Numbered from the stretch's first letter, positions 31,785 through 42,733 are shown. The stretch: 64,000 nucleotides of DNA from Acanthococcus lagerstroemiae (GCA_031841125.1 CM063110.1:55651946-55715945), one strand, 5' to 3'. Numbers and translations: made by a program. Notes: generated from the letters alone by a model not told the origin.

Positions 31785-32921
31785 TTACGGCCTATGTCAG
31801 TACCTTTCTGTCACACTGTACCACCCTTTCCACCGGCGGTCTCTCACGGCACCGTGGACCAGGGTAGAGGGTCCGCCGACTGAGAAGCACTGCGTTTAGC
31901 TGATTGAGAAGCGAGGCGCCGTCGAAAGGAAGGACGCCAGCGCCGAGTGTAAAATTCTTCCGCCCAGCAAATATTTTCATTAGCGCCGCCGCACGGCCGG
32001 ATTATTCGCGAAGCTTTAAAGTCAAGATTTAATAGTCACCTATAACATTTCGAATCATTAATAACTATACACAATTTAACCTGCTGGCGCACACGGCTAT
32101 ACAATTTCGACTTGAGGGAATACTTTCTTTTGTTCCTTCGTGCGGTGACCGACCGACCGGCCGACCTACCGAGCTTTTTCGCAGTCCGGCAACCGGAGCC
32201 GATTTTAATTAGACCGAACCGAGAATTTATCCGGCCGCGCGAATTCTGTTTCACGCTGTCGCGAAGGCTTTTTGCAAAGAACAATGGAGGGCAACAGCCA
32301 GCCAACCGACGTTTTCACGTTTTCAGGTGCATCGAGGGTGCATCTACATGCAAACGTATGCGTGTGCCTGCAGTCGTGTGCGCGAACAATACCGGGCGCG
32401 AGTCATATAGCTGGAGAACAAATACACTTCTTCAAATCGTATACACGTATAATATACTCGGGTATAATATGATTTTACAATAATATTATACACGAGAATA
32501 CATATATATGTAGGTGCCATAGGTGCGGGTAAATCGCGTCGGTTAGCGGGTGGGGGGGGAGGAGGGGGAGGGTTTCGTTTGTGTTTTGATAATGGCTAGC
32601 GAGAAATTGGCGAGATGGTGCATACAGTTTGATATAGCTTTCGCATTTCGGCGGCGGCATTAATTAATACGTTTTAATTCAATCCCACGATCCGAACGAA
32701 TCTCTTCATTAGATTTTCGAGCGCGGTTTCATTGTTTCTCGGTACGCGCCTCGGCTGGGTTCATTCAACATTTTCATGGAGTGTGTGCGTGCCGATGATC
32801 GAAATTATCGGTAATCCCGGCGAGGCCGCCAAATCGCTCGGCTCATCTTTGGGTGCCGGACGAGGCCGCGCTCAACAGCCGGACGGCGCCCGCTCAAGCT
32901 CGACTTCGGCTAAAGTTTACA
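31785..32921. other. gene-free stretch, relatively GC- and CpG-rich
   Basis: No coding frame with familiar motifs. CG dinucleotides are frequent (for example 32140-32260 and 32810-32900), unlike the surrounding DNA. It may be unmethylated or regulatory host sequence, but nothing proves it. Confidence 0.35.
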
Positions 32922-33066
32922 CCTTAAGCTGCGTTCACATTACGCTGACATTTTGTGTTACCAGGTCATATGTACATAATATGATGTGTTAACACGACAC
33001 AACACAACATAACCCGAGTCATCAACTTCATGAAAATCTAAAGCTGGATTTGCATTACGCAGAAGT
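32922..33066 (+). repeat. tandem ~120-bp repeat, left of the Jockey-like element
   Basis: AAGCTGCGTTCACATTACGC (32922 onward) recurs as AAAGCTGGATTTGCATTACG (about 33040) and AAAGCTGGATTCACATTTAC (about 37424). GAGTCATCAACTTCAT at about 33018 recurs at about 37402. The Jockey-like element is thus inserted inside the second unit of a short tandem array. Confidence 0.6.
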
Positions 33067-33082
33067 CTTTTTTTTTTTTTAA

Positions 33083-33094
33083 ATGAGTTTTATT
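33083..33094 (-). terminator. poly(A) signal of the Jockey-like LINE
   Basis: AATAAAAC on the minus strand just before the A-tail. LINE transcripts commonly end at a signal in this position. Confidence 0.6.
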
Positions 33095-33347
33095 TGAACT
33101 TGTACAGAGTACATTTACAAATAGAGCTAGGTACAATAGAATGAGTAGAACGAAATACATTGCTAGACGATCGTGCAATCACGACGCCAAGAGGATGAAG
33201 AGGGTTGACAATAGCGGTAGTTGGGTGAAGAGAGAAGAGACGACTAATTACAACTTAAAAGTATCGTGAGAAATCAACGTACGAAGAAGTAAAATTAAAA
33301 TTAGAGAGAGAAATATGAGATTAAGAGTAGATTAACGGTAATTTTAG

Positions 33348-36015
33348 CTATGGAGGAGCAGCGATGTCCAGGAAGTGTCGACGGCGGAGGCGAAGCAATG
33401 GTGGTGGGAGAAGGAGTTGGAGAGCGAGTTGATTGGGGTGCCGGCGGAGGCGTTGTTCGTAGGACGTGGCAAGGTGAGAAAGCAGCTCGCGCACTGTGAG
33501 GAGGTGGAGATCCGCGTGAAGTTGCCAGTTTGACAAGAACTGAGGGGCACCAGTGATCTTCCGGAGAATCGTGTTTTGAAGAACCTGAAGTTTCTCAATG
33601 TTGGTGGGCGCTGCACAACCCCAGACCTGGGCCCCGTAGAACCAAACAGGCCTGAGAACTGCCAGGTATAGTAGGCGCTTGTTGCGTAACGAGATATTGT
33701 TTCGAGAGCGCAGCATCCAGAATAAGGATCGAAAGCGGAGTTTGACTTCTCTGATCTTTGCAGTGATGTGAGGACGCCAAGTGAGGCGGGAGTCGATCAG
33801 AATGCCAAGATACCTGGCCTCCGGAACTGAGTGAAGAGTTTGGGCAGCAAGGTGGAGGAAGAGGGGTTGACACGCGCGGAGCGCGAACTGGACGTACTGT
33901 GATTTCGCCGCGTTTAGCTCAATGCGCCAGCGAATGGTCCACCTGACGATTTTATTGACCGCAGTCTGCAGCTTAGCAGTAGCGACAGTTTGATTAGGAT
34001 CGGCTGCGAGGAGGGCTGTATCATCGGCGAACGTAGCCACCAGTACTCCAGTGGTTTTGGGAACATCCGCGGTAAATAAGAGGTACAATAAAGGGCCCAG
34101 CACACTGCCTTGGGGCACACCTGCAGCAATGGGTCGCGGAGAAGAAATTGCTTCGCCGAAGTGGACCTCGAAACGACGATCGGAGAGGTATGACTTTAGG
34201 AATTCAACGGAGGAGTGCGGAAGATATTGACTGATCTTGTGCAGAAGACCAGCGTGCCATACTTTGTCAAATGCCTGCCGAACATCTAGGAAGACTGCCG
34301 GACAATACTGTTTGGCCTCTAGGGCATTACGAATATCGTTGACGACCCTGTGAGCCTGCTCCAGCGCGGAATGTTTCGGTCGGAACCCGAACTGGTGCAA
34401 TGGTAGGATGCCCGGGTCTTGGATAACAGCGAACAATCTGGCATGTAACAACTTTTCGAGAATTTTAGAGAAGGTGCTGAGTAAAGATATGGGTCGGTAT
34501 GACGAAACTTCATCAGGAGGCTTTCCAGGCTTAGGAATTAGGATGACCTGAGCCGTTTTCCAGTCGCTAGGGAAGTACTTCAACCGGAACGAGGCGTTAA
34601 AGATATAGGTCAGAAGAACAAACACTTTCATTGGACAGTGCTGTAAAATCTGCGCGGTGACGAGGTCTAAGCCCGGCGCTTTACGAGGTTCGAGTTTCTT
34701 CACTACCGCCGAAATTTCTTTGGGCGAGGTGAGTCGAATCGGTAGCCCCGGCAGGGCGGTGACATCTGGGGTGATGTCCGAGGAAAGTGTATTAGATTGA
34801 AAAACCTGCTCGAGATGGTCCGCGAAGGCTGCAGCTTTCTCGGTATCACTATAGGCGCGGAGAGTGGGCGAAAGACGGAGTGGGAGAACTACCTCTTTGG
34901 GTTGCCGTGTCGCCTTAGCTACCCGCCAGAGGGAGTAGCTTGCTGCCGCAGTGGTGTCGAGAGAGGAGAGATAGTCTTCGAAGGAGCGGTTAGTAACTTG
35001 TGCCGTCATCTTCTTAGTCTCAGAGGAAAGCCGATTAAACACCTGCTTGTCGCGGGGGTCTCGAGTTCGTTGCCAGCGGTGACGCGCTGCCCTGCGTTGT
35101 TTGACGAGACGAACAATGGCCCGAGGAAGAGTCCTCGCTACCGGGAGGGAAGGACGCTGCGGCGTGGCCTCAGTGGCAGCTTCAACAAGTGTATCTTGGA
35201 GGAAGCGAATAGCAGCACCAACGTCTGCGGCAGTTTTTAAACGAACGCGAAGGTTGATTTTTGACTCGACCAGTTCGCAGAAATAGTCCCAATCTGTGTG
35301 TTTAGAGCAAATCTGCGGGCGAAGAGTAGTATGGAGCACCGAAGTGCTTAAGGTTAGTATGAGCGGAGAGTGGTCCGAAGAGAGATCACTAACGTTTTGG
35401 ACATCTACGTAAGCAGATGAAACGTTTTTGGCGAGAAAAAAGTCGATGCAATCAGGACGCTTGGTTATGTCCGCGGGCCAATACGTAGGGAGGTGCGCGG
35501 AGAAACATTCAGCACCAGAGGCCTGTACAACCGAGAACAGCTTTTTGCCCTTAGGACTGTCGAGGCGAGATCCCCAGAGGCGGTGCTTCGCATTGAAGTC
35601 GCCTCGGGGATTGAATGAAAACTTCATATTCATCGAGGGAGATATCATACCGCGGGGGGCTGTAGATGGAGGCAAGTTTAAGGAGCGTACCATTAGAGAG
35701 ACGAATGACAACAGAAGCTGACTGAATGCTGGGGGTACAGTAGGATTCCGCTTGATAGTGCCGGAGAGACTTTTTAACGTAGACAGCTGATCCACCGTGC
35801 GTTACGTCACCCGGGTGGTGGCAGGAGTAACAGGTATACCCGTAAATGTCGGCTCGGTGGCGAGAGGTAAGATGCGTTTCCGAGATGAGTGCAACGTCGA
35901 TGTCTTCTGCTCGCAAGAAGATTGCGAGTTCTGATTTCCGGGCCAGGAGTCCATTACAATTCCATGCTAAGACGTGGATGTTTTGGTAGGGAGAGGGAGC
36001 AGGAAGAGAGTTCAT
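33348..36015 (-). pseudogene. Jockey-like ORF2: AP endonuclease + reverse transcriptase
   Basis: ORF2 starts at the ATG at 36015, overlapping the gag stop (ATGA), which suggests coupled re-initiation. The N-terminus is an AP-type endonuclease: LAWNCNGL, LISETHL, then (after the break) RGDFNAKHRLWGS and DLSSDHSPL. The reverse transcriptase follows: KAPGLDLVTAQIL, SSYRPISLLSTFSKILEKLL, QFGFRPKHSALEQ, AVFLDVRQAFDKVWH (first Asp), GVPQGSVLGPLLYLLF, and the catalytic box VATFADDTALLA (34031-34020), all intact. The C-terminal tail is complete. The frame is open from 35795 to 33348 (815 codons). A frame change with a short gap at about 35610, between EVFIQS and GDFNAKH, splits the endonuclease, and several residues expected there are missing. 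The product would nick target DNA and prime reverse transcription. The frameshift disables this copy unless it is a sequencing error. Confidence 0.85.
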
Positions 36016-37236
36016 TTTAACAGTTTCTCAACCAGACGAGTGAGGAGGAGAAGAATTCGCGAGTTTTGATCAGCTAACCGTTGAAACTGGTCACACATCT
36101 TGTGAATAATAGCCTCTAGTTGAGCAGTAGGAGAGGAAAACGAAGATTGAGCTTTTTGACTGGCATGGGCATAGGTGGGTTGAGGATTTGAAGGATCGGA
36201 GGTATTATTATGAGCAGTCGTCGATGTGGAGCGATTGGTCGGTTGAGCAGGTTGTAGTGGTTGCGGGCGAGCACCTTGCAGGCGAGAATTACGAAGCTTA
36301 AGATACTCCGGGCAGCCACGGTAGTTCGCCGTGTGTTCACCGCCACACAAACCGCAGTGAGGTTTTTCTTCCGTAGTTTTGGTACATTCGCGGTTGTCGT
36401 GTTCCGCCCCACATTTTGCGCAGACGGGGGGGGGGCGTGCAGTAGGCTCTGGAATGACCATACTGTTGATATCTCATGCACTGCAGAATGTCTCGACGAG
36501 GCCGTGGAGATTCAGCGGTAACCGACTGATGTAGTAGTGCTTTAATAGTGAAGATTTATCGAGCGTTATCCGTCGGCTCTAGATCTAGGAAAAATAGAGG
36601 CAGCGGCTCTTTGGTTTTGTGATGTAAGATATTAGTAATATTCCGCACCTCGAATCCATCCTTAGATAGCGTTTCCTTGATATCGGCGGTAGAAGTGGAG
36701 TGGTGCAGATTTCGAATCACAACACGGAATGCTCTTTCGGATTTAATTTGATACGTGTAAAATGCTATTTTTTGCTTACGGAATTCTTTAACGAGTGCTC
36801 TGAATCCATCGACGTTATTAATAGAGATTTTAATTACATCGTTTGCTAGTGCTTTAGTAATAAACGACTCTCTAGGAATGACTTTTAGAATGCTCACGAC
36901 CATGAGTTTAAAGTTGGATACACCTTGAACAAAGATCGGAGGAACTTTGACCTTAGATATTTGCACCGTTTCAGCCTGCGTTTGTTGACTTGTTTCCGTA
37001 TCGGCATCCGCGGAAACCTCGTTGGCACTTAACAGATCATTACGTGTTAAGATACCTGGTTGACTAGCCTGCGAGTTTTCCCGGTTTTTTTGACTCAAAT
37101 TTGGACTGGAGGGTGAGGTAGAAATCTTCCGTTTCTTTGACTGGATTTGCCATCCTGAGCAAGCGTACTGGGTAATAGGTGTTTGGATTTGTTGTAGAGT
37201 TGCACTTTTTTTCACCGTTTTTTGGGGGTTCTCCAT
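36012..37236 (-). pseudogene. Jockey-like ORF1 (gag) with zinc knuckles
   Basis: The N-terminal part (37236-36556, 226 codons) has a basic, Ser-rich leader and a central RNA-binding domain (SFITKALANDVIKI, RAFRVVIRNLHHSTS), ending LFFLDLEPTDNAR at a TAA (36558-36556). Reading on in the same frame gives IFTIKALLHQSV, then CMRYQQYGHSRAYC, the first CCHC-type knuckle (its second Cys is Tyr here). The next knuckles, CAKCGAEHDNREC and CGLCGGEHTANYRGC, are in the +1 frame because of a run of ten C (plus-strand G-run 36426-36435) where nine would keep the frame. The protein would package the element RNA. Two lesions: one nonsense and one homopolymer slip. The last residues end in a Leu-rich helix. 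Confidence 0.85.
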
Positions 37237-37371
37237 TTCTGGAGCCCCTGCACTATCGACACGGCCGAATTTCCGAGAGGTTTATTCCGATTTTTATTCA
37301 CAAAAGGAACACGTTTTCGAGTAGAAGCGAAAATAAACGTGTAAAATGCACCGCTTTATTGCCGTTTGGCA

Positions 37372-37470
37372 GGAACGGTGTTAATCCGACACAACACACA
37401 CAAGTCATCAACTTCATAAAAAATTAAAGCTGGATTCACATTTACGCGGACGTTTCGTGTTAATACCCGA
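37372..37470 (+). repeat. resumed ~120-bp repeat, right of the Jockey-like element
   Basis: GACACAACACACACAAGTCA and TCATCAACTTCATAAAA match the left flank (about 32998-33035). It then enters a new unit at AAAGCTGGATTCACATTTAC. This supports the 5' limit given to the LINE. Confidence 0.6.
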
Positions 37471-37492
37471 AAATAAATCATCTATCAGAGTG

Positions 37493-37640
37493 TCCATTCT
37501 CTGGAAAACATGGAAAATCTGGAAAAGTCAGGGAATTTTGTCCGTCTGGAAAAGTCAGGGAAATTTCAGGGAATTTTGGAATTTTTAGCATTCTTTACCT
37601 CAAAGTCAGGGACTTTTGTAAAAAAAAAATCGACTGCGAA
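37493..37640. mobile_element. hAT-like MITE fragment (AGTCAGGGAA type)
   Basis: CAGAGTGTCCATTCTCTGGAA is followed by repeated TGGAAAAGTCAGGGAATTTT words. The CAGxGTGTCC end plus AAGTCAGGGAATTT interior is shared with 24048-24134 and, more distantly, 47659 onward. The right end is not found. Confidence 0.45.
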
Positions 37641-38313
37641 ATTCTGTAGTATTTCAAACAGATCTTATCCGTTTCTTATTAAAAAAAAATTCCCCTGAAA
37701 TTTTCGTATATTTTTTCTTTCACAGAAGAAGGACGTGGGTAATACAACCTCCCCTCCCCCCCAACCTCTCCTATCGCAGTAGTACAGACGTACAGAGTGT
37801 GTTGGTGTGATGAAATTGTTTTCATGGTATTTGTTTCGCGTTTACATCTTTCTACTGAGGCGGCTATACACTGAACGTATTTCGTGGCTTCACAAACCAT
37901 TTCACGAAAAATATGACTAAACGCGAACCAATCCATATGCACTTCTTTCAATATCAGTTGTTTCGTATTTCGTGTTTTTATCTCATCCTGTTTGCGAGAA
38001 TTTGAAAATCGGCACGAAAAGACAGGAAAATGAAAAAATATTCAATCGAGTTCCTCTCCCCAGTGTAAAAAATTGTTTGACAAAGTCGTATTGAAACGAA
38101 AATTTGAAAACCAATGAATTCACTTTCTGGAACACCCTGCCATCGGCTTTTTCTTCGGCTCCCTTCTCTTTCGCAAATGTAGATAAAGGTGAATGAAAGG
38201 GATTTCCTAGATTTTGGGGGAAAGAGTAACTGATCAACGAAATTTGAAAAAAAAAATCCAAATACCACATAATAATTACTATCGCGTTACGAAAGAGTCC
38301 ACTGTTTTCAAAT
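37641..38313. other. gene-free stretch
   Basis: I see no gene; two minus-strand frames at 37978-38270 overlap and show no motif. Confidence 0.35.
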
Positions 38314-38343
38314 CAGGGTGTCTACAGGGTCAAGTAAGTCAAA
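38314..38343 (+). mobile_element. CAGGGTGTCTAC-type transposon terminus
   Basis: CAGGGTGTCTACAGGGTC, then AAGTAAGTCAAAG, matches the left end of the element at 30196. It abuts and overlaps the end of the minus-strand coding region (38339). No matching right end was found within 5 kb, so it is either a short truncated copy or the terminus of a larger element containing the gene. Confidence 0.5.
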
Positions 38344-40556
38344 GTGGCAACTCAGCAAGATTACCATCTTCATCTTTTTCCATCTCTGAAGGCGCCTCTT
38401 CAAAAGTTATTGTTCCTATCAAGAACTTCTCGCAATGAAGACACCGCAAGCAACTAAGTGACTTCATGGCTAAAGTCTTAGGTTTTTCCTCAAAGTATAT
38501 TAATTGATGGACTTTCGTAGTTCCGGGGAATGCTTGTATAGATGAAGGTAGCATAGTTTTTATTGAGTCTATTTCACTTTGAGTAATAACGTGCAACTTC
38601 ACATTTTTTATAGAAGTTTGAAGCGTTTCCACAAAATTATCAAATTTGGTAATGTCCGCTCCTCTAAATTGTCAGCAGTTTGCTTCAACAAGCCTACTAC
38701 CCCGTCTGGAGCGCCTTTTCCATGCCCCGGAGCGCTGTAATTCCAAGTAGCTCTCTTTTTATTGGAAGTACATGTTTTAGAACCGTTGCTACTAAATAAA
38801 ACAACGTTTTATTTCTATATTGGGTGCTAGGAGCGTCGCTGAGAAAGTGAACGGTATCAAGTTTAGGACACTCTTTCTTGATAAATTCGAAAATAGGAGC
38901 TAAATGCGCCCATTTTGCAGGTGCGCTATGCTCATTGCACTCCGACAATGAGCATATAGCCTGTGATTGAACATCTGAATATACATTCTTTCTGTAATAC
39001 ACCATCACAGTGTGAAGGGTATATTGTTGGGGGCTTCCACCAAAATGGTAGCTCTGGACTTCCTCGTTAAGTTTTGTGGCATAATTCTCACTGAAGTCGC
39101 AATGTATTATGACCTCATTTTCTTTCAGTACTTTCTTCAGTCCATTCATCGCTCAAAATTGATGAATATCAGTACCTTCATGGTGCATATAAATGAATAT
39201 TTCTTCATTAAGAACACTGATTAGACCATTAATAGTGGTCTTTATTTCAACTTTCTCCACAATTTTTGTGCTTTTTGGCTTCGAGGATGGCTCTCCACTT
39301 TTCCCCAGCTTCGCCCCTTTCGACTTAGAGTATTCCTCGTTAGTGACAACCCACTTACTGTAAGTCACAGGCTCATCTTTACCAACTGGTAAATAGGGTA
39401 TTTCGGATTTCCTGCAAGCATCGCAGCTACGCTGCAAACGTGGGACGCTTTTTATATCGCAACATAAGTAAGCTGATACATCCTTTGCCGTTTTCTTATC
39501 TATCGCACCTTTTTCATATAGCGCAGTAACTATGTACTCAATATTACTATGGATTTTACAAGCGCACGTATTTCTATCATCAACTTTCGGCATAACCAAC
39601 CAAAATGGCTTCATCTTGCAGAAAAAACTGTACGACACTTTATAAGCACTGGATTCATGAAACTTTTCATGCAAGGTTTTCAGTGGTGCAAGAAGGTGTC
39701 GTTTCTATTTTTTAATTTTCTTCACCGTAATACAGTCCTTCTTACCCGGGCACATACGCGATACATTGTCCATCTAAAAAAAAACGAATAATTTCATTTT
39801 TTATTGCGGCGCGTACTTTCTGTACTCTGAATCTTTCGTCTTAAAATTCTTTGATCGCGAAAACACATCAGGGAATATGTAGATATATTCATTCAGAAGT
39901 TTATACTTCTTTAATATTTTGCCATTTTTCAAGAGTAAACTTCGAACAACTTTCATAGTTTCGGCAAAAAGTAATTTCTTCTTAATCACTTTCTGGTCAC
40001 CTTTATTCATTATTTTTTCAATCTTTGTCTGAGGAGATGCAGGTAATCGCCCTTCAGACATCGCAACTACTTTTCCCTTACGAGCGCGTTCTTCTCTTTT
40101 CCTCAACGTATTAACTTTTCTTCGTGCATTTTTTACCTGATTTTGTAGTTTTAAAACCTTTTGCTGGAGTCCTTCCCGAAATTTTCTCCTCCTCTTCTTT
40201 CCAGCATTAACGAGAGATTGATGACGGGTCGAGTTGCTAGATCCAGGTGAATTGGAAGTAGATAGACTGCAGCCTTCTTGTAGAGTTTCAGCTTCAGCTG
40301 TACGTTTCTTCTTTTCATAGTATTTCTTCGATCTCTTTTTCCATTTCTTCTTCTGTTTGCGATGCTCACGAGCAGTCATATCCTGTACTAACTTGACCTT
40401 ACCCTCTTCAAGTTTCTTCTTCCACTTTGATCTTTCTTCTTCCTGTTGAATTTTCCATAGAACTGGGTCATTTCGAATTCTATCACGACGTAACTTCTCT
40501 GCCTCTCTTTTTTTCTTGAGGACTATCTCTCGATCTTCTTTTTTTTTTGGCGCCAT
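38339..40556 (-). pseudogene. decayed member of a multi-copy animal family; candidate DDE-type transposase
   Basis: Frames in order (minus): 40556-39801 (251 codons), about 39812-39675 with a shift, 39674-39153, 39149-38697, 38632-38339. I recognise the family as recurrent in animal genomes but know no name for it. The N-terminus (MAPKKKEDREIV...) is Lys/Arg-rich and coiled-coil-like. A zinc-binding pattern follows (NTCACKIH, LCCDI, RSCDACRK; C37, C39, H42, C71, C72, C84 and C87 of frame 39674). Three acidic motifs then suggest an RNase H-like fold: IIHCDFSENY (Asp at 39098), HFLSDAPSTQY (Asp at 38837), and in a shifted frame YSAPGHGKGAPDG (Asp near 38706). Lesions: a TAG in a KKxKRH block, a TGA at 39155-39153 with the frame continuing in phase, and frameshifts near 39810, 38750 and 38650. 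It is intronless as read. Transposase function is inferred from these motifs and multi-copy occurrence, not shown. Confidence 0.6.
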
Positions 40557-40613
40557 AATTACTCAGTCTGAAAATTCGATATTTACATCAGAATTTTGTA
40601 TTTTTGGTCAGAA

Positions 40614-41233
40614 AATCTCACTTCTGTGGCAAGATATCACTCCCCTGGAATAGTAAATTTTCGCTGAATCACGGGAGTGAGGATTCTGTCCTAAAAGCAT
40701 GATACCTAACTGAATGAAGAAAACAGCTGACGCGCTGATCATCGTCCGTACTGTATCATCGTAGGTTAACAATTCTAAATTTCAATGAACATTAAGAATA
40801 AATTTACTTCGTTGTCCAGAAACAGTTGCCACGGGAGTGAGAATGAAGCCAAACGAACAGCGCTGACCATTTTCTACTGTGCATCAAAGTGTACTGAACG
40901 AGTTTCCGCACTTCAAATTGATATGAGATTGCGTTGTCGACAGCATAATCAATGCGGTCGGCTAATTCAAGAAACGTACACGCCGAAATCTCTTCCAGGA
41001 AATGTCGTTGGTTGTACTCACACGGGAGTGAGATATAAATGTGCCGACAGTGCTTCAACGTGCCGTCAACACCTGTTTCTAAATAGTGTAACACGTTCCA
41101 AAGACATGACTGTGTAGTCCTAGACCATACTACTCAGAATTGATGAAGATTAATTTTGAAACACTGTTCACAATATTAGTTTCAGTGGTGGCTAAAACAG
41201 AAACTCGAGGTGCAGACAAGCCACGGGAGTGAG
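40614..41233. repeat. iterated CACGGGAGTGAG motif upstream of the candidate transposase
   Basis: Exact copies of CACGGGAGTGAG occur at 40670-40681, 40830-40841, 41021-41032 and 41222-41233 (steps 160, 191 and 201 bp). Two diverged inverted copies (CTCACTTCTGTGG near 40616 and ATCACTCCCCTGG near 40637) lie closer to the gene. The array starts about 60 bp upstream of its ATG. No copy was seen beyond the 3' end of the gene. Possible roles are transposase-binding subterminal sites or a promoter array. Confidence 0.65.
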
Positions 41234-41413
41234 AAACTGAGCTTTTGATCAAGTTTTTAGGGAGGGAGGAAGTACTTTTTGGTCATGAAGATTTCCAGCT
41301 TTTATCGCCCGAGTTGTCTTCAGGAAAATATAATTTGAACGGTGTTATAAAATTAATTATTAATCCTTAAATTCGCTGATGACACGAATTCACTAATATC
41401 TAGAGAATGACCC

Positions 41414-41686
41414 ATATGTCGTCAGATGATGCAATATGATTTCACATGTGTCACAACTCGCGTTATCACGTGGTAACGCGCATCTAATGTAAATTCAAAC
41501 GTTCAGATTCTTATGATGTCTTGTGTTGTGTCTGTGTTAACACATCATACTATGATGTTAACAATAGCATAAGTAGGACCCCAGCTTCAACGTTTGGATT
41601 TGCATCAGATGCGTGTTAACATTTGATAATACAAAGTGTGATACATATTTATAATGTCATACTTATTGGATCATCTGACGACATAT
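41414..41686. mobile_element. long-armed palindromic MITE
   Basis: ATATGTCGTCAGATGATGCA (41414 onward) is repeated inverted at 41664-41686 with 22 of 23 matches. Inside, TAACGCGCATCTAATG (about 41474) pairs with CATCAGATGCGTGTTA (about 41610). So arms of about 90 bp enclose a ~95-bp centre rich in GTTGTGT and ATGATGTTAAC. The centre resembles the ~120-bp repeat around 32985-33030 in inverted orientation. No target duplication was identified. Confidence 0.6.
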
Positions 41687-42610
41687 CAGTGCAATGTGAA
41701 CAATCTAATTAAAATATTATGTAAATTATTTTGTTTTTGTGTCGTGTACCCAGCTATACGCCTTGTTTACACGGGCGTCTGAGTTGCAGAACAATCGCTG
41801 GCGACTAGCAACTAGCCATTTACATGGAGAAATGAACCAAATTATGATTCTCCTTCGATAATATCAACATCAACTCGCCGACTAGTATATGTACTTGTTG
41901 TTCACACGAGCAAGTAACTTGTTGTGACTTGTTGCGACTAGCGACTAGCGAATCAGTCGCAAATGTTTGGACGGGCTCAAAACTATTCTGTGGTCGTTAT
42001 GCGATCTAAGTAATGGTACATAGGTACCAGGGAACTGCACGACTAGGTAAATAATAGGATAAATAATCGCTGAATATAAGACCAAACGATTCGAGTACAT
42101 ACTCGGTATCGTTTCAGAAAGCATCGCCGATTACATTTACCTCATGATTGCGTCAGAACGGCATCGTGGCATCGTGCATTGTAGCGATTAGGCATCGTGA
42201 GTAATCGTCGGGTTTACCCCATTTAGGAATGCATTATGCGTTCACAAGTCGACACAGGGTAAGCAACAAAAGATAAGGCAGATAACAATGCCGAATGCTT
42301 CTATACTCGCCGTTGCCGAGTATACCTAACCTACTACGAACTTCTTCTGTGACTGGATTAGTCACTCTTCTCATCAATTGACGCGTTAGAACTAGTTTGG
42401 TGGTAGAGACGGTTAACTACATCGGATCGTTCGATGACTGTTTTCATTTTGTGAAGTTTGTTCGTGGGTTGTTCGTCCTTGTTGTGTTCTTGTTCAGGAT
42501 ATTTCTTGCTCGGCGGTGAACATTACAACTGCGCTCCATTTCGCTCTCGTGTTTCTTCGTGTGCGTGAAAGTTTGCTGCTGTGCTCTTGTATTGTTTTCT
42601 CTGCTTGTGC
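41687..42610. other. gene-free stretch
   Basis: No gene. GCGACTAGCAACTAGCC (41800) and GCGACTAGCGACTAGCG (about 41936) suggest a small local repeat. Confidence 0.4.
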
Positions 42611-42733
42611 GTTCGCTGTGCTTTTGTGTCGTTCACCGTGCTTTTTGTTTCGTTCGCCGTGCTTTTATATCATTCGCTGTTCTTTTGCGTTGTTTGCTGT
42701 GCTTGCGAGTATTTTGTTCGCGGTGTTCTCGCG
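42611..42733. repeat. ~20-bp minisatellite, six units
   Basis: Units follow GTTCGCYGTGCTTTTGTGTC with substitutions, starting at 42611, 42631, 42652, 42672, 42692 and 42716. All three forward frames stay open here (rich in Phe, Cys, Leu), a consequence of the repeat, so I do not call a gene. Confidence 0.75.

Larger units (their letters stand above)
33067..37371 (-). mobile_element. near full-length Jockey-clade LINE
   Basis: A ~4.3-kb element on the minus strand with the complete order expected for the clade: a 5' region (37237-37371), gag ORF1 (37236-36012), endonuclease-reverse transcriptase ORF2 (36015-33348), and a 3' region. The end has AATAAA on the minus strand (plus-strand TTTATT at about 33088) and an A-tail (plus-strand T-run 33067-33080). 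The 5' boundary is inferred from where the flanking ~120-bp repeat resumes (about 37372), so it may be off by some bases. Three lesions make it inactive (see the ORFs). Confidence 0.85.

Noticed and set aside
34797..35721. plus-strand frames of 61-147 codons
   Set aside because: They are antisense to the Jockey-like ORF2 and carry no motif.
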